Shown in pieces: positions 1 through 9,970 of a DNA stretch of 64,000 bases (position 1 is the first letter of the stretch; every line of letters begins with the position of its first letter). Source of the DNA: Pelomonas sp. BJYL3 (lineage in GTDB: Bacteria > Pseudomonadota > Gammaproteobacteria > Burkholderiales > Burkholderiaceae_C); NCBI RefSeq assembly GCF_027257975.1, contig NZ_JANZKX010000005.1, positions 124,001-188,000 of the forward strand, in the 5' to 3' direction. The position numbers and the translations under genes were made by a program. The notes beneath the pieces are model-generated. The model searched no databases and had not been told where the DNA came from. It saw only the letters and a program-made list of their open reading frames with translations.

Positions 1-3000
1 TCAGCGCATTGACCTGGGCCGTGGTCATGGCGGCGAACTGGTCGGAACCGAGCGTGCCCAGCACATCCGTGCTGATGGCGCGCAGGGCGGCCGTGCTGAT
101 GGCACGCAGATCGTCCGACTGCATCTTGGCCAGCTGATCACTGCTGAAGCCCACGATCTGGCTGCTGGTGAGGGCCGCGGCCTGGGCCGTGGTCAGTGCC
201 ACGACTTCATCCGTGGTCAGCGCGGCGATCTGGGCCGAGCTCAGGCTGCGCAGGGCGGCCGTGTTGAGCGCCGCGAAGTCCTCGGTCTGCAGGGCACGCA
301 GCTGGTCGGTGCCCAGGGCAGAGACCTGCGCCGAGGTGAGCACGGCGAACTGGTCGGTGCCCAGCGCGTTCAGGTCGTCGCTGACCATGCCCTTGATCTG
401 CGCGCTGGTGAGCGCGGCCACCTGGGCGGTGGTCAGGGCGCCGATCTGGTCAGAGCCGAGGGCACCGATCTGCTCGGTGCCGAGGGCCCGGATGGCCGCG
501 GTGCTGATCGCACGGAGGTCGTCGGTTTCCAGCGCAGCGATCTGGTCGGTGCTCAGGCCCTTGACCTGCGCACTGGTGAGCGCCGCGGCCTGGGCCGTGG
601 TCAGTGCCTTGATCTCGTCGGTCGAGAAGCCGCCGAACTGGTTGCCCGGGCTGGTGGCCAGCGAGGCGATCTGGGCCGAGGTGAGGGCCACGATCTGGTC
701 GGAGGTCAGCGCGGCGATCTGGTCGCTGCTCAGCGCCTTGATCGTGGCGGTGCTGAGGGCGCGCAGGTCGTCGGTCTCGATCTTGGCGATCTGGTCGCTG
801 GTGAGGCCGGTGACCTGGCTGCTGGTGAGGGCCGCGGCCTGGGCGGTGCTCAGGGCCACGATCTCATCGGTGGTCAGGGCACCGATCTGGACGGAGCTCA
901 TGCCACGCAGGGCCGCCGTGTTGATGGCGGCGAGGTCCTCGGTCTGCAGGGTCTTGATCTGGTCGCTCGTCAGGGCGGCCACCTGGCTGGAGCTCAAGGC
1001 CTTGAACTGGTCGGTGCCCAGCGCGTTGAGGTCGTCGCTGGCGAGGCTCTTGAGCTGGCTGCTGGTCAGCGCCTGGACCTGGCTCGTGGTCAGCGCGCCC
1101 AGCTGGTCCGAGGTCAGCTGTGCCAGCTGGTCGGTGCCCAGCGCCTTGATCACCGAGGTGCTCAGGGCACGCAGGTCCTGGGTCTCGAGCTTGATCAGCT
1201 GGTCGCTGGTCAGGCCGCCGATCTGTGCCGAGGTCAGGGACGCCGCCTGGTCGGTGGACAGCCCGATGATCTGGTCGCTGGTCAGCGCGCTCAGCTGCGC
1301 CGAGGTCAGGCCCTTCAGGGCGGCCGTGCTGATGTTGCCGAAGTCGTCGGTGGTCATGGTGCGGATCTGGTCCGTACCGATGGCCGCGATCTGGGCCGAG
1401 CTCAGCACCTTGATCTGGTCGGACACCAGGGCATTGAGGTCGTCGCTGCCCAGGCCCTTGATCTGGGCGGTGGTCAGGGCCGAGACCTGGGCGGTCGTCA
1501 GTGCGCCGATCTGGTCGGAGCCCAGGGCCGCGATCTGCTCGGTGCTGAGGGCCTTGATGGCGGCGGTGCTGATGGCGCGCAGGTCATCGGTCTCGAAGGC
1601 GGCCACCTGGTCGGTGCTCAGACCCTTGACCTGGCTGCTCGTCAGCGCAGCGGCCTGGGCGGTGGTCAGGGCGCGGATGTCGTCCGTGGCGAAGCCGCCG
1701 AACTGGTTGCCCGGTGCGGTCGCCAGGGCCGCGATCTGGGCCGAGGTCAGGGCCACGATCTGGTCAGACGTCAGGGCGGCGATCTGCTCGCTGCCCAGGG
1801 CCTTCAGCGTCCCGGTGTTGAGGGCGCGCAGGTCGTCGGTCTCGAGCTTGGCGATCTGGTCGCTGGTCAGGCCGGCGACCTGGCTGCTGGTCAGCGCGGC
1901 GGCCTGGGCCGTGGTCAGGGCCACGACCTCGTCCGTGGTCAGCGCGCCGAGCTGGACCGAGCTCATGCCACGCAGGGCCGCGGTGTTGATGGAGGCGAAG
2001 TCCTCGGTCTGCAGGGTCTTGATCTGGTCCGAGGTGAGGGCGCCGGCCTGGGCGCTGGTCAGCACCTTGAACTGATCGGTGCCCAGGGCATTCAGGTCGT
2101 CACTGGACAGCGCGCGCAGCTGGGCCGTGGTCAGGGCCGTGACCTGGGCCGTCGTCAGCGTCGCCAGCTGGTCGGAGCTCAGCGCGGCGAGCTGGTCGGA
2201 GCTCAGGGCCTTGATGGTGGCGGTGCTGATGGCGCGCAGGTCATCGGTCTCCAGCTTGACCAACTGGTCGCTGGTGAGGCCGCCGACCTGGTTGCTGGTC
2301 AGTGCCGCGGCCTGGGCCGTGTTCAGGGCCACGATCTCGTCCGTGGTCAGGGCGGCCAGTTGGGCCGAGTTCATGCCGCGCAGGGCCGCGGTGTTGATGG
2401 AGGCGAGGTCCTCGGTCTGCAGGGCCTTGATCTGCTCGGAGGTCATGGCGCCGACCTGGGCGCTGGTGAGCACCTTGAACTGGTCGGTGCCCAGGGCATT
2501 CAGGTCGTCCGTGCCCATGCCCTTGATCTGGGCCGTGGTGAGCGAAGCCACCTGGGCCGTGGTCAGTGCGCCGATCTGGTCGGAGCCCAGGGCCGCGATC
2601 TGCTCGGTGCTGAGGGCCTTGATGGCGGCCGTGCTGAGGGCGCGCAGGTCATCGGTCTCGAAGGCGGCCACCTGGTCGGTGCTCAGACCCTTGACCTGGC
2701 TGCTCGTCAGCGCGGCGGCCTGGGCGGTGGTCAGGGCGCGGATGTCGTCCGTGGCGAAGCCGCCGAACTGGTTGCCCGGTGCGGTCGCCAGGGCCGCGAT
2801 CTGGGCCGAGGTCAGGGCCACGATCTGGTCAGACGTCAGGGCGGCGATCTGCTCGCTGCCCAGGGCCTTCAGCGTCCCGGTGTTGAGGGCGCGCAGGTCA
2901 TCGGTCTCGATCTTGGCGATCTGGTCGCTGGTGAGGCCGGCCACCTGGCTGCTGGTCAGGGCGGCGGCCTGGGCCGTGTTCATGGCCACGATCTCATCCG

Positions 3001-6000
3001 TGGTCAGCGCGCCGAGCTGGACCGAGCTCATGCCACGCAGGGCGGCGGTGTTGATGGAGGCGAAGTCCTCGGTCTGCAGGGTCTTGATCTGGTCCGAGGT
3101 GAGGGCGCCGACCTGGGCGCTGGTCAGCACCTTGAACTGATCGGTGCCCAGGGCGTTGAGGTCGTCACTGGACAGCGCGCGCAGCTGGGCCGTGGTCAGG
3201 GCCGTGACCTGGGCCGTCGTCAGCGTCGCCAGCTGGTCGGAGCTCAGCGCGGCGAGCTGGTCGGAGCTCAGGGCCTTGATGGTGGCGGTGCTGATGGCGC
3301 GCAGGTCATCGGTCTCCAGCTTGACCAACTGGTCGCTGGTGAGGCCGCCGACCTGGTTGCTGGTCAGGGCCGCGGCCTGGGCCGTGTTCAGGGCCACGAT
3401 CTCGTCCGTGGTCAGAGAAGCGAGCTGGGCCGAGTTCATGCCGCGCAGGGCCGCGGTGTTGATGGAGGCGAGGTCCTCGGTCTGCAGGGCCTTGATCTGC
3501 TCGGAGGTCATGGCGCCGACCTGGGCGCTGGTCAGGACCTTGAACTGGTCGGTGCCCAGGGCATTCAGGTCGTCCGTGCCCATGCCCTTGATCTGGGCGG
3601 TGGTCAGGGCGGCCACTTGTGCCGTGGTCAGCGCGCCGATCTGGTCGGAACCCAGGGCCGCGATCTGCTCGGTGCCCAGGGCCTTGATGGCGGCGGTGCT
3701 GATGGCGCGCAGGTCATCCGTCTCGAAGGCGGCCACCTGGTCAGTGCTCAGGCCCTTGAGCTGGCTGCTCGTCAGCGCGGCGGCCTGGGCCGTGGTCAGC
3801 GCCTTGATCTCGTCGGTCGAGAAGCCGCCGAACTGGTTGGCCGGCGCCGTGGACAGGGCCGCGATCTGGGCGGTGGTCAGGGCGACGATCTGGTCAGACG
3901 TCAGCGCGGCGATCTGGTCGCTGCCCAGGGCCTTCAGCGTCCCGGTGTTGATCGCCCGCAGGTCGTCGGTCTCGATCTTGACGATCTGGTCGCTGGTCAG
4001 GCCGGCGACCTGGCCGCTGGTCAGGGCGGCGGCCTGGGCCGTGTTCATGGCCACGATCTCGTCGGTGGTCAGGGCCGCCAGCTGGGCCGAGTTCATGCCG
4101 CGCAGGGCTGCGGTGTTGATGGAGGCGAAGTCCTCGGTCTGCAGCGCCTTGACCTGCTCGGAGGTCATGGCGCCGACCTGGGCGCTGGTCAGCACCTTGA
4201 ACTGGTCGGTGCCCAGCGCGTTGAGGTCGTCCGTGCTCATGCCGCGGATCTGGGCCGTGGTCAGGGCGGCCACTTGTGCCGTGGTCAGCGCGCCGATCTG
4301 GTCGGAGCCCAGAGCACCGATCTGCTCGGTGCTGAGCGCCCGGATCGCAGCGGTGCTGATGGCGCGCAGGTCATCCGTCTCGAAGGCGGCCACCTGGTCG
4401 GTGCTCAGGCCCTTGACCTGGCTGCTCGTCAGCGCAGCGGCCTGGGCGGTGGTCAGGGCGCGGATGTCATCCGTGGCGAAGCCGCCGAACTGGTTGCCCG
4501 GTGCGGTCGCCAGGGCGGCGATCTGGGCCGAGGTCAGGGCCACGATCTGGTCAGACGTCAGGGCGGCGATCTGGTCGCTGCTGAGCGCCTTGAGCGTGCC
4601 CGTGCTGAGGGCGCGCAGGTCGTCGGTCTCGATCTTGGCGATCTGGTCGCTGGTCAGGCCCGCGACCTGGCTGCTGGTCAGGGCTGCGGCCTGGGCTGTG
4701 GTCAGCGCGACCACCTCGTCGGTCGTCAGGGCACCCACCTGCACGGAGCTCAGACCACGCAGGGCCGCGGTGTTGATGGAGGCGAAGTCCTCGGTCTGCA
4801 GGGTCTTGATCTGCTCCGAGGTGAGGGCGCCTACCTGGGCACTGGTCAGCACCTTGAACTGGTCGGTGCCCAGGGCATTCAGGTCGTCACTGGCCAGGGC
4901 ACGCAGCTGCGAGGTGGTCAGGGCCGCGACCTGGGCGGTGGTCAGCGTCGCCAGCTGGTCGCTGCTCAGGGCGGCGAGCTGGTCGGAACTGAGGGCCTTG
5001 ATGGTGGCGGTGCTGATGGCGCGCAGGTCATCGGTCTCCAGCTTGATCAACTGGTCGCTGGTGAGGCCGCCGACCTGGTTGCTGGTGAGGGCCGCGGCCT
5101 GGGCCGTGGTCAGTGCCACGACCTCATCCGTGGTCAGCGCAGCCAGCTGGGCCGAGTTCATGCCGCGCAGGGCGGCGGTGTTGATGGAGGCGAAGTCCTC
5201 GGTCTGCAGGGCCTTGACCTGCTCGGAGGTCAGGGCGCCGACCTGGGCGCTGGTCAGGACCTTGAACTGGTCGGTGCCCAGGGCGTTGAGGTCGTCACTG
5301 GCGAGGCCACGGACCTGGGCCGTGGTCAGCGAGGCCACCTGTGCGGTGGTCAGGGCGCCGATCTGGTCGGAGCCCAGGGCGCCGAGCTGTTCGGTGCTGA
5401 AGGCCTTGATGGCGGCGGTGCTGATGGCGCGCAGGTCATCCGTCTCGAAGGCGGCCACCTGGTCGGTGCTCAGGCCCTTGAGCTGGCTGCTCGTCAGCGC
5501 GGCGGCCTGGGCGGTGGTCAGGGCCTTGATCTCGTCGGTCGAGAAGCCACCGAACTGGTTGCCCGGCGTGGTCGCCAGGGCCGCGATCTGGGCCGTGGTC
5601 ATGGCCACGATCTGGTCGGACGAGAGCGCGGCGATCTGGTCGCTGCTCAGGGCCTTGATGGTGCCGGTGCTGATGGCACGCAGGTCATCAGTCTCGATCT
5701 TGGCGATCTGGTCGCTGGTGAGACCGGCGACCTGGCTGCTGGTCAGCGCCGCGGCCTGGGCCGTGCCCATGGCCACGATCTCGTCCGTGGTCAGGGCGGC
5801 CAGCTGGGCCGAGTTCATGCCACGCAGCGCGGCGGTGTTGATGGAGGCGAAGTCCTCGGTCTGCAGCGCCTTGATCTGCTCGGAGGTCATGGCGCCAACC
5901 TGGGCGCTGGTCAGGACCTTGAACTGGTCGGTGCCCAGGGCGTTCAGGTCGTCCGTGCCCATGCCGCGGATCTGCGCGGTGGTCAGGGCGGCCACCTGGG

Positions 6001-9000
6001 CCGTGGTCAGCGCGCCGATCTGGTCGGAGCCCAGGGCCGCGATCTGCTCGGTGCTGAGGGCCTTGATGGCGGCGGTGCTGATGGCGCGCAGGTCATCGGT
6101 CTCGAAGGCGGCCACCTGGTCGGTGCTCAGACCCTTGAGCTGGCTGCTGGTCAGCGCAGCGGCCTGGGCGGTGGTCAGGGCCTTGATCTCGTCGGTGGAG
6201 AAGCCACCGAACTGGTTGCCCGGCGTGGTCGCCAGGGCGGCGACCTGGGCCGTGGTCAGGGCCACGATCTGGTCAGACGTCAGGGCGGCGATCTGCTCGC
6301 TGCCCAGGGCCTTGATCGTGGCGGTGTTGATCGCCCGCAGGTCGTCGGTCTCGAGCTTGGCGATCTGGTCGCTGGTGAGACCGGCCACCTGGCTGCTGGT
6401 CAGCGCCGCGGCCTGGGCCGTGGTCAGGGCTACGATCTCGTTCGTGCCCAGGGCACCGATCTGGGCCGAGTTCATGCCGCGCAGGGCGGCGGTGTTGATG
6501 GACGCGAAGTCCTCGGTCTGCAGGGCCTTGATCTGGTCCGAGGTGAGGGCGCCGACCTGGGCGCTGGTCAGCACCTTGAACTGGTCGGTGCCCAGGGCAT
6601 TCAGGTCGTCGCTGGACAGCGCACGCAGCTGCGAGGTGGTCAGGGCCGCGACCTGGGCGGTGGTCAGGGTCGCCAGCTGATCGGAGCTGAGGGCGGCGAG
6701 CTGGTCGGAGCTCAGGGCCTTGATGGTGGCGGTGCTGATGGCCCGCAGGTCATCGGTCTCCAGCTTGACCAGCTGGTCGCTGGTCAGGCCGCCCACCTGG
6801 CCGGTGGTCAGGGCCGCGGCCTGGGCGGTGCTCAGGGCTACGATCTCATCCGTGGTGAGGGCCGCCAGCTGGGCCGAGTTCATGCCGCGCAGGGCGGCGG
6901 TGTTGATGGAGGCGAGGTCCTCGGTCTGCAGGGCCTTGATCTGCTCGGAGGTCATGGCGCCGACCTGGGCGCTGGTGAGCACCTTGAACTGGTCGGTGCC
7001 CAGGGCATTCAGGTCGTCCGTGCCCATGCCCTTGATCTGGGCCGTGGTGAGCGAAGCGACCTGGGCCGTGGTCAGTGCGCCGATCTGGTCAGAGCCCAGG
7101 GCGGCGATCTGGTCCGTGCCCATGGCCCGCAGCGTGGCGGTGTTCAGCGCACGCAGGTCATCGGTCTCCAGGGCGGCGATCTGGTCGCTGCTGAAGCCGC
7201 GGATCTGGCTGCTGGTGAGGGCCGCGGCCTGGGCCGTGGTCAAGGCCTTGATTTCATCGGTGCTCAGGCCGCCGAACTGGTTGGCCGGCGTGGTGGCCAG
7301 GGCGGCGATCTGGGCCGAGGTCATGGCCACGATCTGGTCGCTGCTCAGGGCGGCGATCTGATCGCTGGACAGCGCCCGGATGGCACCCGTGCTCATGGCG
7401 CGGAGGTCGTCGGTCTCGAGCTTGGCGATCTGGTCGCTGGTCAGGCCGGCCACCTGGGCGCTGGTCAGGGCGGCGGCCTGGGCGGTGCTCAGGGCCACGA
7501 TCTCGTCCGTGGTCAGTGCGCCGACCTGGGCCGAGTTCATGCCGCGCAGCGCGGCCGTGTTGATGGAGGCGAGGTCCTCGGTCTGCAGCGCCTTGATCTG
7601 CTCGGAGGTCATGGCGCCGACCTGGGCGCTGGTGAGGACCTTGAACTGGTCGGTGCCCAGGGCATTCAGGTCGTCCGTGCCCATGCCCTTGATCTGGGCC
7701 GTGGTGAGCGAAGCGACCTGGGCCGTCGTCAGGGCGCCGATCTGGTCGGAGCCCAGGGCCGCGATCTGCTCGGTGCCCAGGGCCTTGATGGCGGCGGTGC
7801 TGATGGCACGCAGGTCATCGGTCTCCAGCGCGGCGATCTGATCAGTACTCAGGCCCTTGACCTGTGCACTGGTCAGCGCGGCGGCCTGGGCGGTGGTCAG
7901 GGCCTTGATCTCGTCGGTCGAGAAGCCGCCGAACTGGTTGCCCGGCGTGGTCGCCAGGGCGGCGACCTGGGCCGTGGTCAGGGCGACGATCTGGTCAGAG
8001 CTCAGGGCGGCGATCTGGTCGCTGCTGAGGGCCTTGATGGTGGCGGTGTTGATCGCCCGCAGGTCGTCGGTCTCGAGCTTGGCGATCTGGTCGCTGGTCA
8101 GACCGGCGACCTGGCTGCTGGTCAGCGCCGCGGCCTGGGCCGTGGTCAGGGCCACGATCTCGTTCGTGCCCAGGGCACCGATCTGGGCCGAGCTCATGCC
8201 GCGCAGGGCGGCGGTGTTGATGGAGGCGAAGTCCTCGGTCTGCAGGGCCTTGATCTGGTCCGAGGTGAGGGCGCCGACCTGGGTGCTGGTCAGCACCTTG
8301 AACTGGTCGGTGCCCAGGGCGTTGAGGTCGTCGCTGGACAGGGCGCGCAGCTGCGAAGTGGTCAGGGCCGTGACCTGGGCGGTGGTCAGGGTTGCCAGCT
8401 GATCGGAGCTCAGCGCGGCGAGCTGGTCGGAGCTCAGGGCCTTGATGGTGGCGGTGCTGAGGGCGCGCAGGTCGTCGGTCTCCAGCTTCACCAGCTGGTC
8501 GCTGCTGAGGCCGGCCACCTGCGTGCTGGTCAGGGCCGCGGCCTGGGCGGTGCTCAGGGCCACGATCTCGTCCGTGGTCAGGGCCGCCAGCTGGGCCGAG
8601 TTCATGCCGCGCAGGGCGGCGGTGTTGATGGAGGCCAGATCCTCGGTCTGCAGGGCCTTGATCTGTTCCGAGGTCATGGCGCCGACCTGGGCGCTGGTCA
8701 GGACCTTGAACTGGTCGGTGCCCAGGGCGTTCAGGTCGTCCGTGCCCATGCCCTTGATCTGGGCGGTGGTGAGCGAAGCGACCTGGGCCGTGGTCAGCGC
8801 GCCGATCTGGTCAGAGCCCAGGGCCGCGATCTGCTCGGTGCCCAGGGCCTTGATGGCGGCGGTGCTGATGGCGCGCAGGTCATCGGTCTCCAGCACGGCC
8901 ATCTGGTCGGAGCTCAGGCCCTTGATCTGGCTGCTGGTCAGGGCGGCGGCCTGGGCCGTCGTCAGGGCGACGACGTCTTCGGTGTTGAGGGCGCCCAGCT

Positions 9001-9970
9001 GGCTGCTGGTCAGGGCGGCGGCCTGGGCCGTGGTCAGCTGGGACACCTGGTCGGAGCTGAGGCTGCGGATCTGGTCGCTGCTGAAATTGCGCAGGGCGCT
9101 GGTGCTCAGCGCCCTCAGATCGTCCGATTCCAGCTTGGCCAGCTGGTCACTGCTGAAGCCGGTGACCTGGCTGCTGGTCAAGGCGGCCGCCTGGGCCGTG
9201 GTCAGCGCGACCACCTCGTCGCTGGTCAGTGCGCCGATCTGGGCCGAGCTCATGCCGCGCAGGGCGGCGGTGTTGATCGAGGCCAGGTCTTCGGTCTGCA
9301 GCGTCTTGATCTGGTCGGTGCCGATGGCGGCGACCTGCGCCGAGGTCAGCACCTTGAACTGGTCGGTGCCCAGGGCGTTCAGGTCCTCGCTGCCCATGCC
9401 CCGGATCTGCGAGGTGGTCAGGTTGGCGACCTGGCTGGTGGTCAGTGCGCCGATCTGGTCGGAGCCCAGGGCCGCGATCTGGTCGGAGCTCAGGGCCTTC
9501 AGGGCGGCCGTCGAAATCTGGCGCAGGTCTTCCGTCTGGATCAGCGGGATCTGGTCGGAGGTAAGGACGCCGACCTGCGTCGAGGTCAGGGCCTTGTACT
9601 GGTCCGTGGTCAGCGCCTGGAGGTCGTCGCTGCCCAGGCCCTTGATCTGGCTGGTGGTCAGGGCGGCGACCTGCGTGGTGGTCAGCGCGCCGATCTGGTC
9701 GGACCCCAGCGCACCCAGCTTGGCGTCCGACATCGCGCGCAGGGCGGCGGTGTTGAGGGCCCGCAGGTCCTGCGTCTCGAAGCGCGCGATCTGGTCGCTG
9801 GCCAGGGAGTTGATGGCGAAAGTTCCGAGCGAGGCCACCTGCTGGGTGGTCAGCGCGATGATCTGGTCGCTGCTGAAGGCGGCCCAGTCTTCCGTCGTGA
9901 GCTTGGCCAGCGTTTGGGTCGACAGGGCAGCGATCTGGTCGGTCGACAGGGTGAGAATCAATGACGCCAT
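1..9970 (-). CDS. Giant octapeptide-repeat protein, C-terminus beyond the left edge
   Basis: The minus strand is open without a stop from an ATG at 9970 to the window edge (at least 3,323 codons). Translation begins MASLILTLSTDQIAAL and continues as 8-residue units of consensus L-[TSG]-[TS]-[DAS]-Q-[IV]-x-A, roughly 410 units in the window. The same frame still reads GTLGSDQFAAMTTAQVNAL near position 58, so no net frameshift exists. Every so often a unit is replaced by variants containing TEDL or TDDL, and long modules carry an 11-residue unit with PGNQFGGF. No N-terminal signal peptide is visible, which would fit a type I-secreted or intracellular protein; the C-terminus that would decide this is not in the window. 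I do not recognise a named family. Ice-nucleation proteins share an octad hierarchy, but not this sequence. Upstream of the ATG the ribosome binding site is weak. Confidence 0.9.
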   Translation of the reverse strand, partial: MASLILTLSTDQIAALSTQTLAKLTTEDWAAFSSDQIIALTTQQVASLGTFAINSLASDQIARFETQDLRALNTAALRAMSDAKLGALGSDQIGALTTTQVAALTTSQIKGLGSDDLQALTTDQYKALTSTQVGVLTSDQIPLIQTEDLRQISTAALKALSSDQIAALGSDQIGALTTSQVANLTTSQIRGMGSEDLNALGTDQFKVLTSAQVAAIGTDQIKTLQTEDLASINTAALRGMSSAQIGALTSDEVVALTTAQAAALTSSQVTGFSSDQLAKLESDDLRALSTSALRNFSSDQIRSLSSDQVSQLTTAQAAALTSSQLGALNTEDVVALTTAQAAALTSSQIKGLSSDQMAVLETDDLRAISTAAIKALGTEQIAALGSDQIGALTTAQVASLTTAQIKGMGTDDLNALGTDQFKVLTSAQVGAMTSEQIKALQTEDLASINTAALRGMNSAQLAALTTDEIVALSTAQAAALTSTQVAGLSSDQLVKLETDDLRALSTATIKALSSDQLAALSSDQLATLTTAQVTALTTSQLRALSSDDLNALGTDQFKVLTSTQVGALTSDQIKALQTEDFASINTAALRGMSSAQIGALGTNEIVALTTAQAAALTSSQVAGLTSDQIAKLETDDLRAINTATIKALSSDQIAALSSDQIVALTTAQVAALATTPGNQFGGFSTDEIKALTTAQAAALTSAQVKGLSTDQIAALETDDLRAISTAAIKALGTEQIAALGSDQIGALTTAQVASLTTAQIKGMGTDDLNALGTDQFKVLTSAQVGAMTSEQIKALQTEDLASINTAALRGMNSAQVGALTTDEIVALSTAQAAALTSAQVAGLTSDQIAKLETDDLRAMSTGAIRALSSDQIAALSSDQIVAMTSAQIAALATTPANQFGGLSTDEIKALTTAQAAALTSSQIRGFSSDQIAALETDDLRALNTATLRAMGTDQIAALGSDQIGALTTAQVASLTTAQIKGMGTDDLNALGTDQFKVLTSAQVGAMTSEQIKALQTEDLASINTAALRGMNSAQLAALTTDEIVALSTAQAAALTTGQVGGLTSDQLVKLETDDLRAISTATIKALSSDQLAALSSDQLATLTTAQVAALTTSQLRALSSDDLNALGTDQFKVLTSAQVGALTSDQIKALQTEDFASINTAALRGMNSAQIGALGTNEIVALTTAQAAALTSSQVAGLTSDQIAKLETDDLRAINTATIKALGSEQIAALTSDQIVALTTAQVAALATTPGNQFGGFSTDEIKALTTAQAAALTSSQLKGLSTDQVAAFETDDLRAISTAAIKALSTEQIAALGSDQIGALTTAQVAALTTAQIRGMGTDDLNALGTDQFKVLTSAQVGAMTSEQIKALQTEDFASINTAALRGMNSAQLAALTTDEIVAMGTAQAAALTSSQVAGLTSDQIAKIETDDLRAISTGTIKALSSDQIAALSSDQIVAMTTAQIAALATTPGNQFGGFSTDEIKALTTAQAAALTSSQLKGLSTDQVAAFETDDLRAISTAAIKAFSTEQLGALGSDQIGALTTAQVASLTTAQVRGLASDDLNALGTDQFKVLTSAQVGALTSEQVKALQTEDFASINTAALRGMNSAQLAALTTDEVVALTTAQAAALTSNQVGGLTSDQLIKLETDDLRAISTATIKALSSDQLAALSSDQLATLTTAQVAALTTSQLRALASDDLNALGTDQFKVLTSAQVGALTSEQIKTLQTEDFASINTAALRGLSSVQVGALTTDEVVALTTAQAAALTSSQVAGLTSDQIAKIETDDLRALSTGTLKALSSDQIAALTSDQIVALTSAQIAALATAPGNQFGGFATDDIRALTTAQAAALTSSQVKGLSTDQVAAFETDDLRAISTAAIRALSTEQIGALGSDQIGALTTAQVAALTTAQIRGMSTDDLNALGTDQFKVLTSAQVGAMTSEQVKALQTEDFASINTAALRGMNSAQLAALTTDEIVAMNTAQAAALTSGQVAGLTSDQIVKIETDDLRAINTGTLKALGSDQIAALTSDQIVALTTAQIAALSTAPANQFGGFSTDEIKALTTAQAAALTSSQLKGLSTDQVAAFETDDLRAISTAAIKALGTEQIAALGSDQIGALTTAQVAALTTAQIKGMGTDDLNALGTDQFKVLTSAQVGAMTSEQIKALQTEDLASINTAALRGMNSAQLASLTTDEIVALNTAQAAALTSNQVGGLTSDQLVKLETDDLRAISTATIKALSSDQLAALSSDQLATLTTAQVTALTTAQLRALSSDDLNALGTDQFKVLTSAQVGALTSDQIKTLQTEDFASINTAALRGMSSVQLGALTTDEIVAMNTAQAAALTSSQVAGLTSDQIAKIETDDLRALNTGTLKALGSEQIAALTSDQIVALTSAQIAALATAPGNQFGGFATDDIRALTTAQAAALTSSQVKGLSTDQVAAFETDDLRALSTAAIKALSTEQIAALGSDQIGALTTAQVASLTTAQIKGMGTDDLNALGTDQFKVLTSAQVGAMTSEQIKALQTEDLASINTAALRGMNSAQLAALTTDEIVALNTAQAAALTSNQVGGLTSDQLVKLETDDLRAISTATIKALSSDQLAALSSDQLATLTTAQVTALTTAQLRALSSDDLNALGTDQFKVLTSAQAGALTSDQIKTLQTEDFASINTAALRGMSSVQLGALTTDEVVALTTAQAAALTSSQVAGLTSDQIAKLETDDLRALNTGTLKALGSEQIAALTSDQIVALTSAQIAALATAPGNQFGGFATDDIRALTTAQAAALTSSQVKGLSTDQVAAFETDDLRAISTAAIKALSTEQIAALGSDQIGALTTAQVSALTTAQIKGLGSDDLNALVSDQIKVLSSAQIAAIGTDQIRTMTTDDFGNISTAALKGLTSAQLSALTSDQIIGLSTDQAASLTSAQIGGLTSDQLIKLETQDLRALSTSVIKALGTDQLAQLTSDQLGALTTSQVQALTSSQLKSLASDDLNALGTDQFKALSSSQVAALTSDQIKTLQTEDLAAINTAALRGMSSVQIGALTTDEIVALSTAQAAALTSSQVTGLTSDQIAKIETDDLRALSTATIKALSSDQIAALTSDQIVALTSAQIASLATSPGNQFGGFSTDEIKALTTAQAAALTSAQVKGLSTDQIAALETDDLRAISTAAIRALGTEQIGALGSDQIGALTTAQVAALTSAQIKGMVSDDLNALGTDQFAVLTSAQVSALGTDQLRALQTEDFAALNTAALRSLSSAQIAALTTDEVVALTTAQAAALTSSQIVGFSSDQLAKMQSDDLRAISTAALRAISTDVLGTLGSDQFAAMTTAQVNAL
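261..9272 (-). repeat. Modular 24-bp repeat array with 408/657-bp higher-order units
   Basis: A recurring marker (plus strand gtgttgatg or close variant, encoding the end of a QTEDLxSINT-type unit) lies at 261, 918, 1326, 1983, 2391, 3048, 3456, 4113, 4770, 5178, 5835, 6492, 6900, 7557, 8214, 8622 and 9270. The spacings are only 657, 408 or, once, 648 bp. 408 is 17 octads of 24 bp, 648 is 27 octads, and 657 is 27 octads plus 9 bp. The series 657-657-408 (1,722 bp) occurs three times in tandem between 3456 and 8622. Copies are very similar at DNA level, so copy number may vary by recombination. Confidence 0.92.

Noticed and set aside
261-9272. CRISPR array or DNA satellite as explanation of the 10-kb repeat region
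   Set aside because: There are no unique spacers between conserved repeats; the 24-bp units vary by codon, keep one reading frame for 3,323 codons and form a protein-level pattern.
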